In this document: positions 1 to 5,696 of the stretch, piece by piece | How positions within the stretch are numbered: position 1 is the first letter of the stretch | Layout: each line of letters opens with the position of its first letter | From: Maricaulis sp. | GTDB taxonomy: Bacteria; Pseudomonadota; Alphaproteobacteria; Caulobacterales; Maricaulaceae | Length of the DNA: 5,696 bases | NCBI GenBank assembly: GCA_002694345.1 | Contig: NZLV01000122.1 | Span: forward strand, 1-5,696 | Reading direction: 5' to 3' | Notes under the pieces: generated by a model | Told to the model about the DNA's origin: nothing | The model's input: the letters and a program-made list of their open reading frames with translations, nothing else | Databases searched by the model: none | Made by a program: the position numbers and the translations under genes

Positions 1-1172
1 CCCTCGCCATAGGCTTCCATATGGTCGAGCACGCTTTCCAGCATGTCTCGCGCGCGTTGGGTCGAGGCGTTGTGCATCACGACGGCACTGTCGATCGTGT
101 TCAGGAAGACGGCGGCGATGTCCGCATCTTCCGTGATGATCGCATCCGTATGGGCCGAGGAATGGTGCGACACCCAGTTCAGCGCATCGGCCAGGTCGGC
201 GACGATCTTCACCGACAGGATGCTGTCGAGATATTCCGTGCCCCAATCCTCTTCCGCGGCCGGCTTGATGCGGTCATCGATGGCGGTCGCGGTTTCGTCG
301 CCGCGGAACTCGCAATCGCTCATCTCGTCCAGCAGGCCCGGCAGGAAGTCCTCGGCGATGGCCTGGTCGATCACCAGGCTCTCGGTGGCACCACAGATCC
401 CGGTCCGGCGCAGTTTGGCATTGCGCACGATGGCGCGGGCCTTGGTCAGGTCGGCGCTCTCATGGATGTAGGTGTGACAATTGCCGTCCAGGTGCAGCAG
501 GGTCGGCACGCGCGCCTGGTCACGGACCAGCGAGACCAGGCCCTTGCCGCCGCGCGGGATGACCAGGTCGACATATTCGGTGCATTGCAGAAGGTGCTGG
601 ACCGCGGCGCGATTAGTCGTGTCGACCATCTGGATCGCGTTCTCCGGGAGGTCCGCCTCGCGCAGGCCTTCCTTCATGCACTCCACGATGATGCGTGTGG
701 AGTTCAGGCTTTCCGAACCGCCGCGGAGGATCACGGCATTGCCCGATTTCAGGCAGAGCGCACCGGCATCGGCGCCGACATTAGGGCGGCTCTCATAGAT
801 CATGCCGATCACGCCCAGCGGTACAGCCACGCGTTCGATGCGCAGACCGTTGGGGCGCTCGGTGACCGCCAGCTGGCGGCCGACCGGATCGGGCAGTTCG
901 GCAATCTGTTCCAGCGCCTTGGCGACGCCTTCAATGCGTTCGCCATCCAGCATCAGCCGGTCGATGAAGGCGTCCGGCTTGCCGGCCTCACGGACACTGT
1001 CGACATCCGTCTTGTTGGCCTCGATCAGGTCATTGGCGCGCAGGCGCAGGTTGGCGGCTGCGGCGACCAGAGCGGCATTCTTGCGTTCGGTGGACGCTGT
1101 CGCGAGCTGGCGCGCCGCGTCCTGGGCCTGGCGGCCGAGTTGTTCGATATAGGCTTGCATTCGATCAGACAT
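1..1172 (-). CDS. proA: Gamma-glutamyl phosphate reductase (glutamate-5-semialdehyde dehydrogenase), C-terminus cut by window edge
   Basis: The second enzyme of proline synthesis, a cytoplasmic NADPH-dependent reductase converting L-glutamyl 5-phosphate to glutamate 5-semialdehyde. It belongs to the aldehyde dehydrogenase superfamily. The visible 390 codons start at ATG 1172 (MSDRMQAYIEQ) and remain open at the left edge; the family is about 415-420 residues long. Family segments in order are KNAAL (31-35), VPLGVIGMIYESRPNV (117-132), LCLKSGNAVILRGGSES (139-155), VIPRGGKGL (204-212), HLDGNCHTY (227-235) and NAKLRRTGICGATE (251-264), with the catalytic cysteine at 260. SAHTDAIITED (339-349) and NASTQ (368-372) follow. 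From residue 373 (positions 56-1) the sequence no longer resembles the conserved FADGGEFG stretch; see findings. It lies 49 bp downstream of proC on the same strand, so co-transcription is likely. The ribosome binding site is weak (GGA about 12 bases upstream), and Met5 is a possible alternative start. Identity is very secure; intactness of the C-terminus is not. Confidence 0.96.
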   Translation of the reverse strand, partial: MSDRMQAYIEQLGRQAQDAARQLATASTERKNAALVAAAANLRLRANDLIEANKTDVDSVREAGKPDAFIDRLMLDGERIEGVAKALEQIAELPDPVGRQLAVTERPNGLRIERVAVPLGVIGMIYESRPNVGADAGALCLKSGNAVILRGGSESLNSTRIIVECMKEGLREADLPENAIQMVDTTNRAAVQHLLQCTEYVDLVIPRGGKGLVSLVRDQARVPTLLHLDGNCHTYIHESADLTKARAIVRNAKLRRTGICGATESLVIDQAIAEDFLPGLLDEMSDCEFRGDETATAIDDRIKPAAEEDWGTEYLDSILSVKIVADLADALNWVSHHSSAHTDAIITEDADIAAVFLNTIDSAVVMHNASTQRARDMLESVLDHMEAYGE

Positions 1173-1206
1173 GTTCGATCCATTCCGATGGGATTGTTGG
1201 GGAGTT

Positions 1207-1221
1207 TTGCCGCGGCGGCAA
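1207..1221. repeat. Perfect 7-1-7 inverted repeat between proC and proA
   Basis: TTGCCGC and its reverse complement GCGGCAA flank a single base directly after the proC stop codon. In RNA it could form a GC-rich hairpin only if inner pairs open to make a loop, leaving about 5 bp. No run of U follows on the minus strand, so it does not look like an intrinsic terminator. It could be an intercistronic mRNA structure that tunes proA expression, or chance in GC-rich DNA. Confidence 0.35.
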
Positions 1222-2001
1222 CTAGCGCAGTTCGACGGCGCGCTGATAAGCGGCCCCGGTGGTTTCCAGCATCAGCTGGTCCAGCAGGCCGTTGCGCCGC
1301 AGCGCGTTGATTCCGGCTTCGGTCGTGCCCTTCTTGCTCATCACCGAATTGCGCAGCTCGTCCAGGCCCAGATCGGACTGGCGCGCCATTTCAATGGCAC
1401 CCGACAGGGTCTCCAGCACCAGGGCGCGGGCGGTGCCCGGTGCAAACCCCATCGCCTCGGCAGCGGCCACATAGGACCGCGCAATCTCGAAGACATAACC
1501 GGAGCCGGAGCCGGCGATGGCGGTGATCCGGTCGATCTCGTCCTCGGTCTCCACCCAGATCGCGGTGCCGGTTGTCTCGGCCAGCTGTGTGGCCAGGTCG
1601 CGATGGGCGTCCGAGCACGCGTCGTCGGCATAGAGCCCGTTGACACTGCGGCCGATCAGGGCGGGCAGATTGGGCATGATCCGGATGACCGGATGCGCGC
1701 CCAGGGCCTTGCGGATGGAGGCGATCGAGAAGCCGGCCGCGATCGAGATCACGCATCCGCCGGGCTTCAGGAAGGCCGTGTAGGCCGGCATGATCTCGGC
1801 GATCTGCTGCGGTTTGACGGCAATGATGAGGGCGTCAAACTTTTGCCCGGACAGGGCGTCGGGTGATCCTGCATGGCTGGCACCTTCGGGAATGGCCGAG
1901 GGGGTCCGGTTGACGGCCGTGAAGCGCGCCGGGACCTCGTCCAGCCAGCGGCGCAACATGGCGCCACCCATTTTCCCGCATCCCACCATCAGAATTTCCA
2001 T
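1222..2001 (-). CDS. proC: Pyrroline-5-carboxylate reductase
   Basis: The last step of proline synthesis: reduction of 1-pyrroline-5-carboxylate to L-proline with NAD(P)H, in the cytoplasm. The 259-residue product starts MEILMVGCGKMGG, so the Rossmann glycine motif (GCGKMG, 7-12) sits where the family has it. Further family segments are VNRT (30-33, the end of the second strand, of a kind usually linked with NADPH), AVKPQ (61-65), RIMPNLP (107-113), AGSGSGYVF (163-171) and the P5CR signature SKKGTTEAG (222-230). Length is close to the E. coli enzyme (269). I chose ATG 2001 because AAGGG lies about 6 bases upstream and the family begins there. The frame is open back to a TTG at 2109, but those 36 extra codons have no family character and overlap a promoter-like sequence. 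It is the first gene of a probable proC-proA unit and is divergent from proB. Confidence 0.96.
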   Translation of the reverse strand: MEILMVGCGKMGGAMLRRWLDEVPARFTAVNRTPSAIPEGASHAGSPDALSGQKFDALIIAVKPQQIAEIMPAYTAFLKPGGCVISIAAGFSIASIRKALGAHPVIRIMPNLPALIGRSVNGLYADDACSDAHRDLATQLAETTGTAIWVETEDEIDRITAIAGSGSGYVFEIARSYVAAAEAMGFAPGTARALVLETLSGAIEMARQSDLGLDELRNSVMSKKGTTEAGINALRRNGLLDQLMLETTGAAYQRAVELR

Positions 2002-2081
2002 CGCACACCCTTGGGCTTCCGGTTCCACATACAAGACGCCCGACGCATCAAACGGGGATGCATCGAGCCGTGTCGGGGCGG

Positions 2082-2109
2082 TACATAGCAGAATGTATTT
2101 CGAATTCAA
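2082..2109 (-). promoter_or_regulatory. Candidate sigma-70-type promoter for proC-proA
   Basis: Read on the minus strand, TTGAAT (2109-2104) is followed after 16 bp by TATGTA (2087-2082). TGC directly precedes TATGTA, giving an extended -10 element. Transcription would start near 2075, leaving a leader of about 75 bases before the chosen proC start at 2001. This agrees with the short ProC start and argues against the TTG at 2109. Assigned by eye only. Confidence 0.4.
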
Positions 2110-2221
2110 ATAAGTTTTGCGGTTGCGACAAAAAAGCGATTTCAGGGCGCTCGTTTATCTTTCAGCCATAATTTATGAGGCATTTAGCCCTCTGTCGCGG
2201 CGCAAAAGATGGCATTGGGGG

Positions 2222-2249
2222 TTGAAATAATTAGAACCCGAAATATTTT
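2222..2249 (+). promoter_or_regulatory. Candidate sigma-70-type promoter for proB
   Basis: TTGAAA (2222-2227) and TATTTT (2244-2249) are separated by 16 bp in the AT-rich part of the divergent region. Transcription would begin near 2256, giving a leader of roughly 45 bases before the proB GTG. The -10 match is imperfect, so confidence is low. Confidence 0.3.
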
Positions 2250-2291
2250 GCGCCCAACATTTCAGCGGGGGTCCAGCCCTTGCGCCACACC

Positions 2292-2296
2292 GGGAG
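2292..2296 (+). promoter_or_regulatory. Ribosome binding site fixing the GTG start of proB
   Basis: GGGAG lies 6 bases before GTG at 2303. This near-ideal spacing supports the non-ATG start, from which the protein begins MSEKKRIVVKIGSS as expected for a glutamate 5-kinase. Confidence 0.7.
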
Positions 2297-2302
2297 CTCT
2301 TC

Positions 2303-3460
2303 GTGAGTGAGAAAAAACGTATTGTCGTGAAGATCGGGTCCAGCCTGCTTGCCACGGATGGGAAGCTGACCCTGCGCTATGCCTTCATGCACGGACTTCT
2401 CGCGGACATCGCTCAGCTTCGGGAAGAGGGGCATGACGTCATTCTGGCCTCGTCCGGTTCGGTGGCGCTGGGGCTCAATGCGATCAATGCCTCTCCGGAG
2501 GATGCGGGTGTGCTGGACAAGCAGGCCGCCGCAGCCTGTGGTCAGCCGCTCCTGCTGAACGCCTACAAGCAGGTGGCGCATGAGCACGGCTTCGATATCG
2601 CCCAGATCCTGGTGACCCTGGATGATCTGGAGGACCGCCGCCGCTTCCTGAATACCAAGAACACGATCCAGCGCCTTTTCGAGCGCGGGATCATGCCGAT
2701 CGTGAATGAGAACGACACGATCACGACCGAGGAAATCCGCGTCGGTGACAATGACCGTCTCGCGGCCAAGGTCGCCCAGATGCTGCAGGCCGACCATCTT
2801 GTCCTGCTGACCAATATTGATGGTCTCTACGACCGCAATCCGACGGATCCGAATGCCGAATTCATCGAAACGGTCGAGGATGTCAGCGCCTATCTGGAGG
2901 TCACCGGCGGCACGTCATCGCTGGGCTCCGGCGGCATGCTGACCAAGATGCAGGCGGCCAATATGGCGCAGAATGCCGGTGTCACCACGCTGATCGGTGA
3001 AGGGCATATCGACCGTCCGGTCTCGGCGCTTCTGAAGAATGATCGCCGTCACACGACCTGCGTGGCCAAGGGGACGCCGGCTTCGTCCTGGGCTGTCTGG
3101 CTGACCAACCGTCTGCACCAGGCCGGCGGTCTGGTTCTGCGGCAGGATGCGGCGGACGCGCTCAGCACAAACAAGGCGGGCGTGTGCCATGCCGACGTGT
3201 TGAAGATTCACGGTGACTTCCACAAGGGTGACGTCCTGCACGTCTATGATGAGAGCGGTGATGAGATCGCCCGCGGCCTGACCAATTTCTCGTCGGACGA
3301 GACGATGGTGCTGGCCCGGAATGCCGACCAGGATGTCCAGGATCTTCTGGGCTATCAGGCGCGTCCCGAAATCATCAATCGGGACAATATGGTGATCCTC
3401 GAGGACAAGCATATCCTGTGGGATGCGCCGACCCAGGAATTGCGCCTCGTCGCATCCTGA
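2303..3460 (+). CDS. proB: Glutamate 5-kinase with C-terminal PUA domain
   Basis: Catalyses the committed step of proline synthesis: ATP-dependent phosphorylation of glutamate to L-glutamyl 5-phosphate, which is passed to ProA. It has 385 residues (E. coli ProB 367) and the usual two domains. The amino acid kinase domain shows VVKIGSSLL (8-16), ASSGSVALG (49-57), NENDTI (135-140), VGDNDRLAA (147-155), LLTNIDGLY (168-176) and GSGGMLTKMQAA (208-219). The PUA domain covers roughly 275-360 and is followed by a tail of about 25 residues. The segment LDDLEDRRRFLN (106-117) aligns with the E. coli region containing Asp107, where a known change relieves proline feedback inhibition. The equivalent Asp (108) is kept, so feedback control by proline is likely (inference). 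The start is GTG with a good GGGAG site. It is divergent from proC-proA, so the whole pathway is at one locus. Confidence 0.96.
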   Translation: MSEKKRIVVKIGSSLLATDGKLTLRYAFMHGLLADIAQLREEGHDVILASSGSVALGLNAINASPEDAGVLDKQAAAACGQPLLLNAYKQVAHEHGFDIAQILVTLDDLEDRRRFLNTKNTIQRLFERGIMPIVNENDTITTEEIRVGDNDRLAAKVAQMLQADHLVLLTNIDGLYDRNPTDPNAEFIETVEDVSAYLEVTGGTSSLGSGGMLTKMQAANMAQNAGVTTLIGEGHIDRPVSALLKNDRRHTTCVAKGTPASSWAVWLTNRLHQAGGLVLRQDAADALSTNKAGVCHADVLKIHGDFHKGDVLHVYDESGDEIARGLTNFSSDETMVLARNADQDVQDLLGYQARPEIINRDNMVILEDKHILWDAPTQELRLVAS

Positions 3461-3485
3461 TACCGGCTATTCAGCGATCACCGTA

Positions 3486-3506
3486 CCGAAAGCTGGAAAT
3501 TTTCGG
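3486..3506 (+). other. Weak hairpin downstream of proB
   Basis: CCGAAA (3486-3491) and TTTCGG (3501-3506) could pair as a 6-bp stem with a 9-base loop, 25 bases after the proB stop. No T-run follows, so it is not a convincing intrinsic terminator. proB transcription may continue into the thioesterase gene or end by another route. Confidence 0.25.
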
Positions 3507-3521
3507 CGGGCCGGTCCACAT

Positions 3522-3543
3522 TTGTCACGAAACGCGATGACAA
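3522..3543 (+). repeat. Inverted repeat TTGTCA-N10-TGACAA just upstream of the thioesterase gene
   Basis: Two perfect 6-base arms are separated by 10 bases. Allowing one bulged A, the pairing extends by two more CG pairs. It ends 18 bases before the ATG at 3562, close to the translation start region. It could be an operator for a dimeric repressor, or a hairpin in the leader. There is no direct evidence for either. Confidence 0.4.
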
Positions 3544-3561
3544 GAACGGGATGGGCTCGAC

Positions 3562-4473
3562 ATGGATGGGGCTGAACACGCTGAAACGGCACCGAAAAAG
3601 CGCCGGCCGACACCTCAGGAACTGGCCACCGGCCTTGTGAAGCTTCTCGATGTCGAAGAGCTCGATGTCGATCTCTATCGCGGCGCCCGCAATCCGGGTG
3701 GCCGCGGTCGTGTCTTCGGAGGCCAGGTGATCGCCCAGGCCCTGCAGGCCGCGGTACGGTCGGTGGATGAAGACCGGGTCGCCCATTCGCTCCACGCCTA
3801 TTTCATGCGTCCGGGGGATGAGGACTTCCCGATCATCTACCGCGTCGAGCGCGATTATGATGGCGGCAGTTTCTCTAACCGCCGCGTCATTGCGATGCAG
3901 CGCGGCAAGCCGATCCTGAACATGACTTGTTCCTTCCATCGTCATGAGAAGGGGCTGGAGCACCAGTTCGACATGCCCAAAGTGGTCGGTCCGGACGAGT
4001 TGCGCAGCGAGGCCGAGATCTTCAAGGACCTGAAGGGGCAGATCGACGAGCGCCTGTTCAAATTCCTGACCCGGTCCCGGCCGTTGGAGCTGCGCCCGGT
4101 CGAAGTGTGGAACCCGATCGATCCGTCACCGCGCGAGCCGGTGCGCAATATCTGGTTCCGCGTCGGCGGCGATATCGGTGATGACAAGCTGATGCACCGA
4201 GCAGCCCTGGCCTTCGCCTCCGACATGGGTCTGTTGTCGACCTGCATGCAGCCGCATGGCGTGTCCTGGATGACCCGCCAGATGCAATCTGCCAGCCTCG
4301 ATCATGCCATCTGGTTCCATGATGATGTGCGGATGGACGACTGGCTGCTCTATTCGACGGACAGTCCTTGGTCCGGCGGCGGACGCGGCTTCAATCGCGG
4401 TTCGATCTTCAATCGCGAGGGCAAGCTGGTGGCCTCGACCGTTCAGGAAGGCCTGATCCGGGTCAAGGACTAG
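3562..4473 (+). CDS. tesB: Acyl-CoA thioesterase II
   Basis: Hydrolyses acyl-CoA to free fatty acid and CoA; the family acts on medium- to long-chain substrates in the cytoplasm. The 303-residue product (E. coli TesB 286) is a double hotdog protein. The N-terminal hotdog has RVFGGQVIAQAL (50-61), HSLHAYFMRPGD (75-86), GGSFSNRRVIAMQ (101-113) and the family MTCSFH segment (121-126). The C-terminal hotdog has FASDMGLL (218-225), PHGVSW (231-236), SLDHAIWFH (245-253), WLLY (261-264), GRGFNRG (274-280) and ASTVQEG (291-297). By alignment with the E. coli Asp204/Thr228/Gln278 triad, the catalytic residues should be Asp221, Ser245 and Gln295, so Ser replaces Thr. The first 20 or so residues are a charged extension lacking in E. 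coli, and a start slightly further downstream is possible. A purine-rich GGGATGGG lies before the ATG. It lies 101 bp downstream of proB on the same strand, but its role is unrelated to proline. Confidence 0.93.
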   Translation: MDGAEHAETAPKKRRPTPQELATGLVKLLDVEELDVDLYRGARNPGGRGRVFGGQVIAQALQAAVRSVDEDRVAHSLHAYFMRPGDEDFPIIYRVERDYDGGSFSNRRVIAMQRGKPILNMTCSFHRHEKGLEHQFDMPKVVGPDELRSEAEIFKDLKGQIDERLFKFLTRSRPLELRPVEVWNPIDPSPREPVRNIWFRVGGDIGDDKLMHRAALAFASDMGLLSTCMQPHGVSWMTRQMQSASLDHAIWFHDDVRMDDWLLYSTDSPWSGGGRGFNRGSIFNREGKLVASTVQEGLIRVKD

Positions 4474-4476
4474 GCG

Positions 4477-5280
4477 TCAGCCGATCCGGATTCCGGCGCC
4501 ACCATCCACGCGCAGGATCTCACCCGTAATGAAGCGGGCCTCGTTTGAGGCCAGGAAGAGCGCGGCGTTCGCCGTGTCCTCCGCTGTGCCCATTCGCTTG
4601 CCCAGCGGGACGCGGGCATTGCGTTCGGCACGCAGGTCTTCGACCGGCATGCCGCGCGCGGCCGCAATGCCCTCGATCGCCATGGGCGTGTCCATCAGGC
4701 CGGGCGCAATGGCATTGCAGCGGATGTTGCGGCCGGCATTGGCCATGGCGGTGGAGGTGGTCAGCCGGTTCACACCGGCCTTGGAAATCTCATAGGCCGC
4801 CTGGAAGCCGCCCGCGATCGAGGCGAGCGAGGAAATGTTGACGATGGCGCCCGAGCGCTGTTCGCGCATGGCGGGCAGGACGGCGGCAATCGTCATCCAC
4901 ATGCCCTTCAGATTGACCGTCATGATGCGGTCAAAGGCGGCTTCGGTCAGGGTGTGGCTCGGCCCGTCCCCATTGCCGCCTATGCCGACATTGTTGACGA
5001 GGATGTCGATCCGTCCCCAGGCGGCCAGCGCTGTTTCGGCGATCCGGCTGCAGTCTTCCGATCGGGCGATATTGGCGTCGAGGGCGATCGCATCGCCACC
5101 GGCTTCGCGGATCGTGGCGGCGGTGGCCTCGGCGCGCTCGGCCAGGCGGTCCACGCACAGGAGGCGGGCGCCTTCACGGGCGAAGCGTTCAGCGATGGCG
5201 CGCCCATTGCCCAGGGTCTCGCCGGGGGTCTGGCCGGCTCCGACCACAATGGCGGTTTGTCCGGCCAGACGACCGGTCAT
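4477..5280 (-). CDS. Short-chain dehydrogenase/reductase (SDR), substrate unknown
   Basis: A classical-type SDR of 267 residues, expected to oxidise or reduce a hydroxyl/keto group with a nicotinamide cofactor. The Rossmann start is VVGAGQTPGETLGNGRA (12-28). Compared with the usual TGxxxGIG, the glycine loop is lengthened and the final glycines read GNG. Asp44 closes the second strand (LCVDR), favouring NAD(H) over NADP(H) by general SDR rules. Further markers are NNVG (96-99), VNLKG with the active-site Asn123, NISS (148-151) with the catalytic Ser, YEISK giving Tyr163 and Lys167, APGLMDTPM (192-200) and the C-terminal TGEILRVDGG (252-261). The start ATG overlaps the stop of the upstream CMD-family gene by 4 bp (ATGA), which suggests translational coupling. 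The stop codon is 3 bp from that of the convergent thioesterase. Family assignment is secure; no substrate can be named from sequence, and FabG-like names would be over-specific. Confidence 0.9.
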   Translation of the reverse strand: MTGRLAGQTAIVVGAGQTPGETLGNGRAIAERFAREGARLLCVDRLAERAEATAATIREAGGDAIALDANIARSEDCSRIAETALAAWGRIDILVNNVGIGGNGDGPSHTLTEAAFDRIMTVNLKGMWMTIAAVLPAMREQRSGAIVNISSLASIAGGFQAAYEISKAGVNRLTTSTAMANAGRNIRCNAIAPGLMDTPMAIEGIAAARGMPVEDLRAERNARVPLGKRMGTAEDTANAALFLASNEARFITGEILRVDGGAGIRIG

Positions 5281-5696
5281 GAGCGGTCCAGGTCCGGATC
5301 GAGGGTCTGGCCCTCATCCAGCTGCACGCCGAATGTGTTGAGCATCATGGAGACCTGCGTGTACTGGCCGCAAGTGAAGACCAGATCCATGCGTTGTTTC
5401 TCACTCAGGAAGTCGAGCGCGGCCCAGTGTTCGGCGGAAATGAAGTGGTCGCGAACCAGATCGTCCGTCGCGCGCAGCAGGGCGGCGTCCTTGGTCGACC
5501 AGCCCGGCGCGTCGGCTCCGGTCTTGATGTCGGCGATCTCGCTGTCGGTCAGGCCAACGCGCTGTCCGATGGCGACATGCTGGGTCCATTCATAACCGGA
5601 CCCGCACAGAAAGCCGGTGCGCAGGATGACGATTTCCCGCTCGCGGGCGGGCAGGTCATTCTTGTCAGAGAGGACATAGCCACCCCAGACATTGAA
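5277..5696 (-). CDS. Carboxymuconolactone decarboxylase (CMD)-family protein, N-terminus missing
   Basis: The last 139 residues of a protein entering from the right edge, beginning FNVWGGYVLSDKN and ending DPDLDRS. The family core is clear: LPAREREIVILRTGFLCGSGYEWTQH (15-40) followed by VAIGQRVGLTDSEI. This matches the helical CMD/AhpD-like fold, in which an R-E-I-x-I-L-R helix leads into a small-residue/YEW.QH segment. A single Cys (31) occupies the active-site helix region instead of the CxxC of AhpD, so peroxidase activity of the AhpD kind is unlikely. Another Cys is at 109 (FTCGQYTQ). Members of this subgroup often neighbour dehydrogenases in degradation gene clusters. Here the stop codon overlaps the SDR start as ATGA, so the two are probably one operon. 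Biochemical function is not predictable; true gamma-carboxymuconolactone decarboxylase activity should not be assumed. Confidence 0.85.
   Translation of the reverse strand, partial: FNVWGGYVLSDKNDLPAREREIVILRTGFLCGSGYEWTQHVAIGQRVGLTDSEIADIKTGADAPGWSTKDAALLRATDDLVRDHFISAEHWAALDFLSEKQRMDLVFTCGQYTQVSMMLNTFGVQLDEGQTLDPDLDRS

Larger units (their letters stand above)
2002..2302. promoter_or_regulatory. Divergent proC/proB intergenic regulatory region
   Basis: A 301-bp gene-free gap between the starts of proC (minus) and proB (plus). Its middle (about 2090-2260) is clearly richer in A and T than the surrounding genes. I see a promoter-like pair facing each way (listed separately). There is a tandem hexamer TTGCGG/TTGCGA at 2117-2128 inside a TTTTG/CAAAA inverted pair (2115-2119 and 2129-2133), an 11-bp palindrome CATAATTTATG (2167-2177), and a GAAATA direct repeat at 2224-2229 and 2240-2245. 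No small gene with a credible start and ribosome binding site is visible, and I recognise no known riboswitch. The operator assignments are guesses. Confidence 0.6.

Noticed and set aside
1207..1221. Intrinsic terminator between proC and proA.
   Set aside because: The inverted repeat has almost no loop and no T-run follows on the minus strand. A terminator is also unlikely between two genes of one pathway.
21..1310. A 429-codon open frame on the plus strand, opposite proA.
   Set aside because: It is exactly antisense to a clear ProA. Long antisense frames are expected in GC-rich coding DNA with strong third-position GC, and the translation shows no family features.
1171..1866. A 231-codon plus-strand frame opposite proC.
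   Set aside because: It is an antisense shadow of ProC. The predicted protein is low in recognisable motifs and has no credible promoter or ribosome binding site.
2231..2797. Minus-strand frames over the 5' part of proB, extending into the regulatory region.
   Set aside because: They lie opposite a well-supported glutamate 5-kinase and show no protein family features.
3562..4473. Thr-to-Ser change in the TesB catalytic triad as a sign of altered activity.
   Set aside because: Ser is a conservative substitution, and I recall the ASLDH form as common among proteobacterial TesB proteins. Asp221 and Gln295 are kept.
4954..5595. Plus-strand 213-codon frame over the SDR/CMD-family junction.
   Set aside because: It is antisense to two recognised genes that share an ATGA overlap. 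The frame has no domain-like character.
1..5696. CRISPR array, tRNA/rRNA genes, insertion sequence ends, attachment sites or prophage genes.
   Set aside because: I read both strands and saw no regularly spaced repeats, cloverleaf-like sequences, transposase or integrase motifs, or flanking target duplications.

Overview
This is a GC-rich window with very high third-position GC in its genes. It most likely comes from an alphaproteobacterial chromosome; a marine Caulobacterales/Maricaulales-type organism would fit. That placement is an inference from protein character, for example the RTGICGATE active-site segment and the HNASTQ segment of ProA, and not from a marker gene. I see no rRNA, tRNA, CRISPR array, insertion sequence or phage gene. 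The region looks like ordinary chromosomal metabolism.

Layout, left to right. Positions 1-2001 hold two minus-strand genes: proC (pyrroline-5-carboxylate reductase), then 49 bp, then proA (gamma-glutamyl phosphate reductase), which runs off the left edge. Positions 2002-2302 are a non-coding divergent regulatory region. It has a promoter-like element facing each way and several small repeats. Positions 2303-3460 hold plus-strand proB (glutamate 5-kinase). After a 101-bp gap with small inverted repeats comes a plus-strand acyl-CoA thioesterase II (tesB-like, 3562-4473). It ends 3 bp from the end of a convergent minus-strand short-chain dehydrogenase/reductase (4477-5280). The start codon of that gene overlaps by 4 bp the stop codon of an upstream carboxymuconolactone decarboxylase-family gene, which enters from the right edge (5277-5696).

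The left two thirds therefore form one functional module. ProB phosphorylates glutamate, ProA reduces glutamyl phosphate to glutamate semialdehyde, which cyclises to P5C, and ProC reduces P5C to proline. All three steps are encoded in one divergent locus. The right third is a separate accessory set: a fatty acyl-CoA thioesterase facing a two-gene, translationally coupled SDR/CMD-family unit of probable catabolic or redox role with unknown substrate.

The strongest oddity is at the left edge. ProA follows its family closely as far as the conserved NAST(Q) segment. Its reading frame then continues into residues that do not resemble the near-invariant FADGGEFG...GAEIGI segment expected there, and no other frame restores that segment. 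I found no convincing new biological system in the window.
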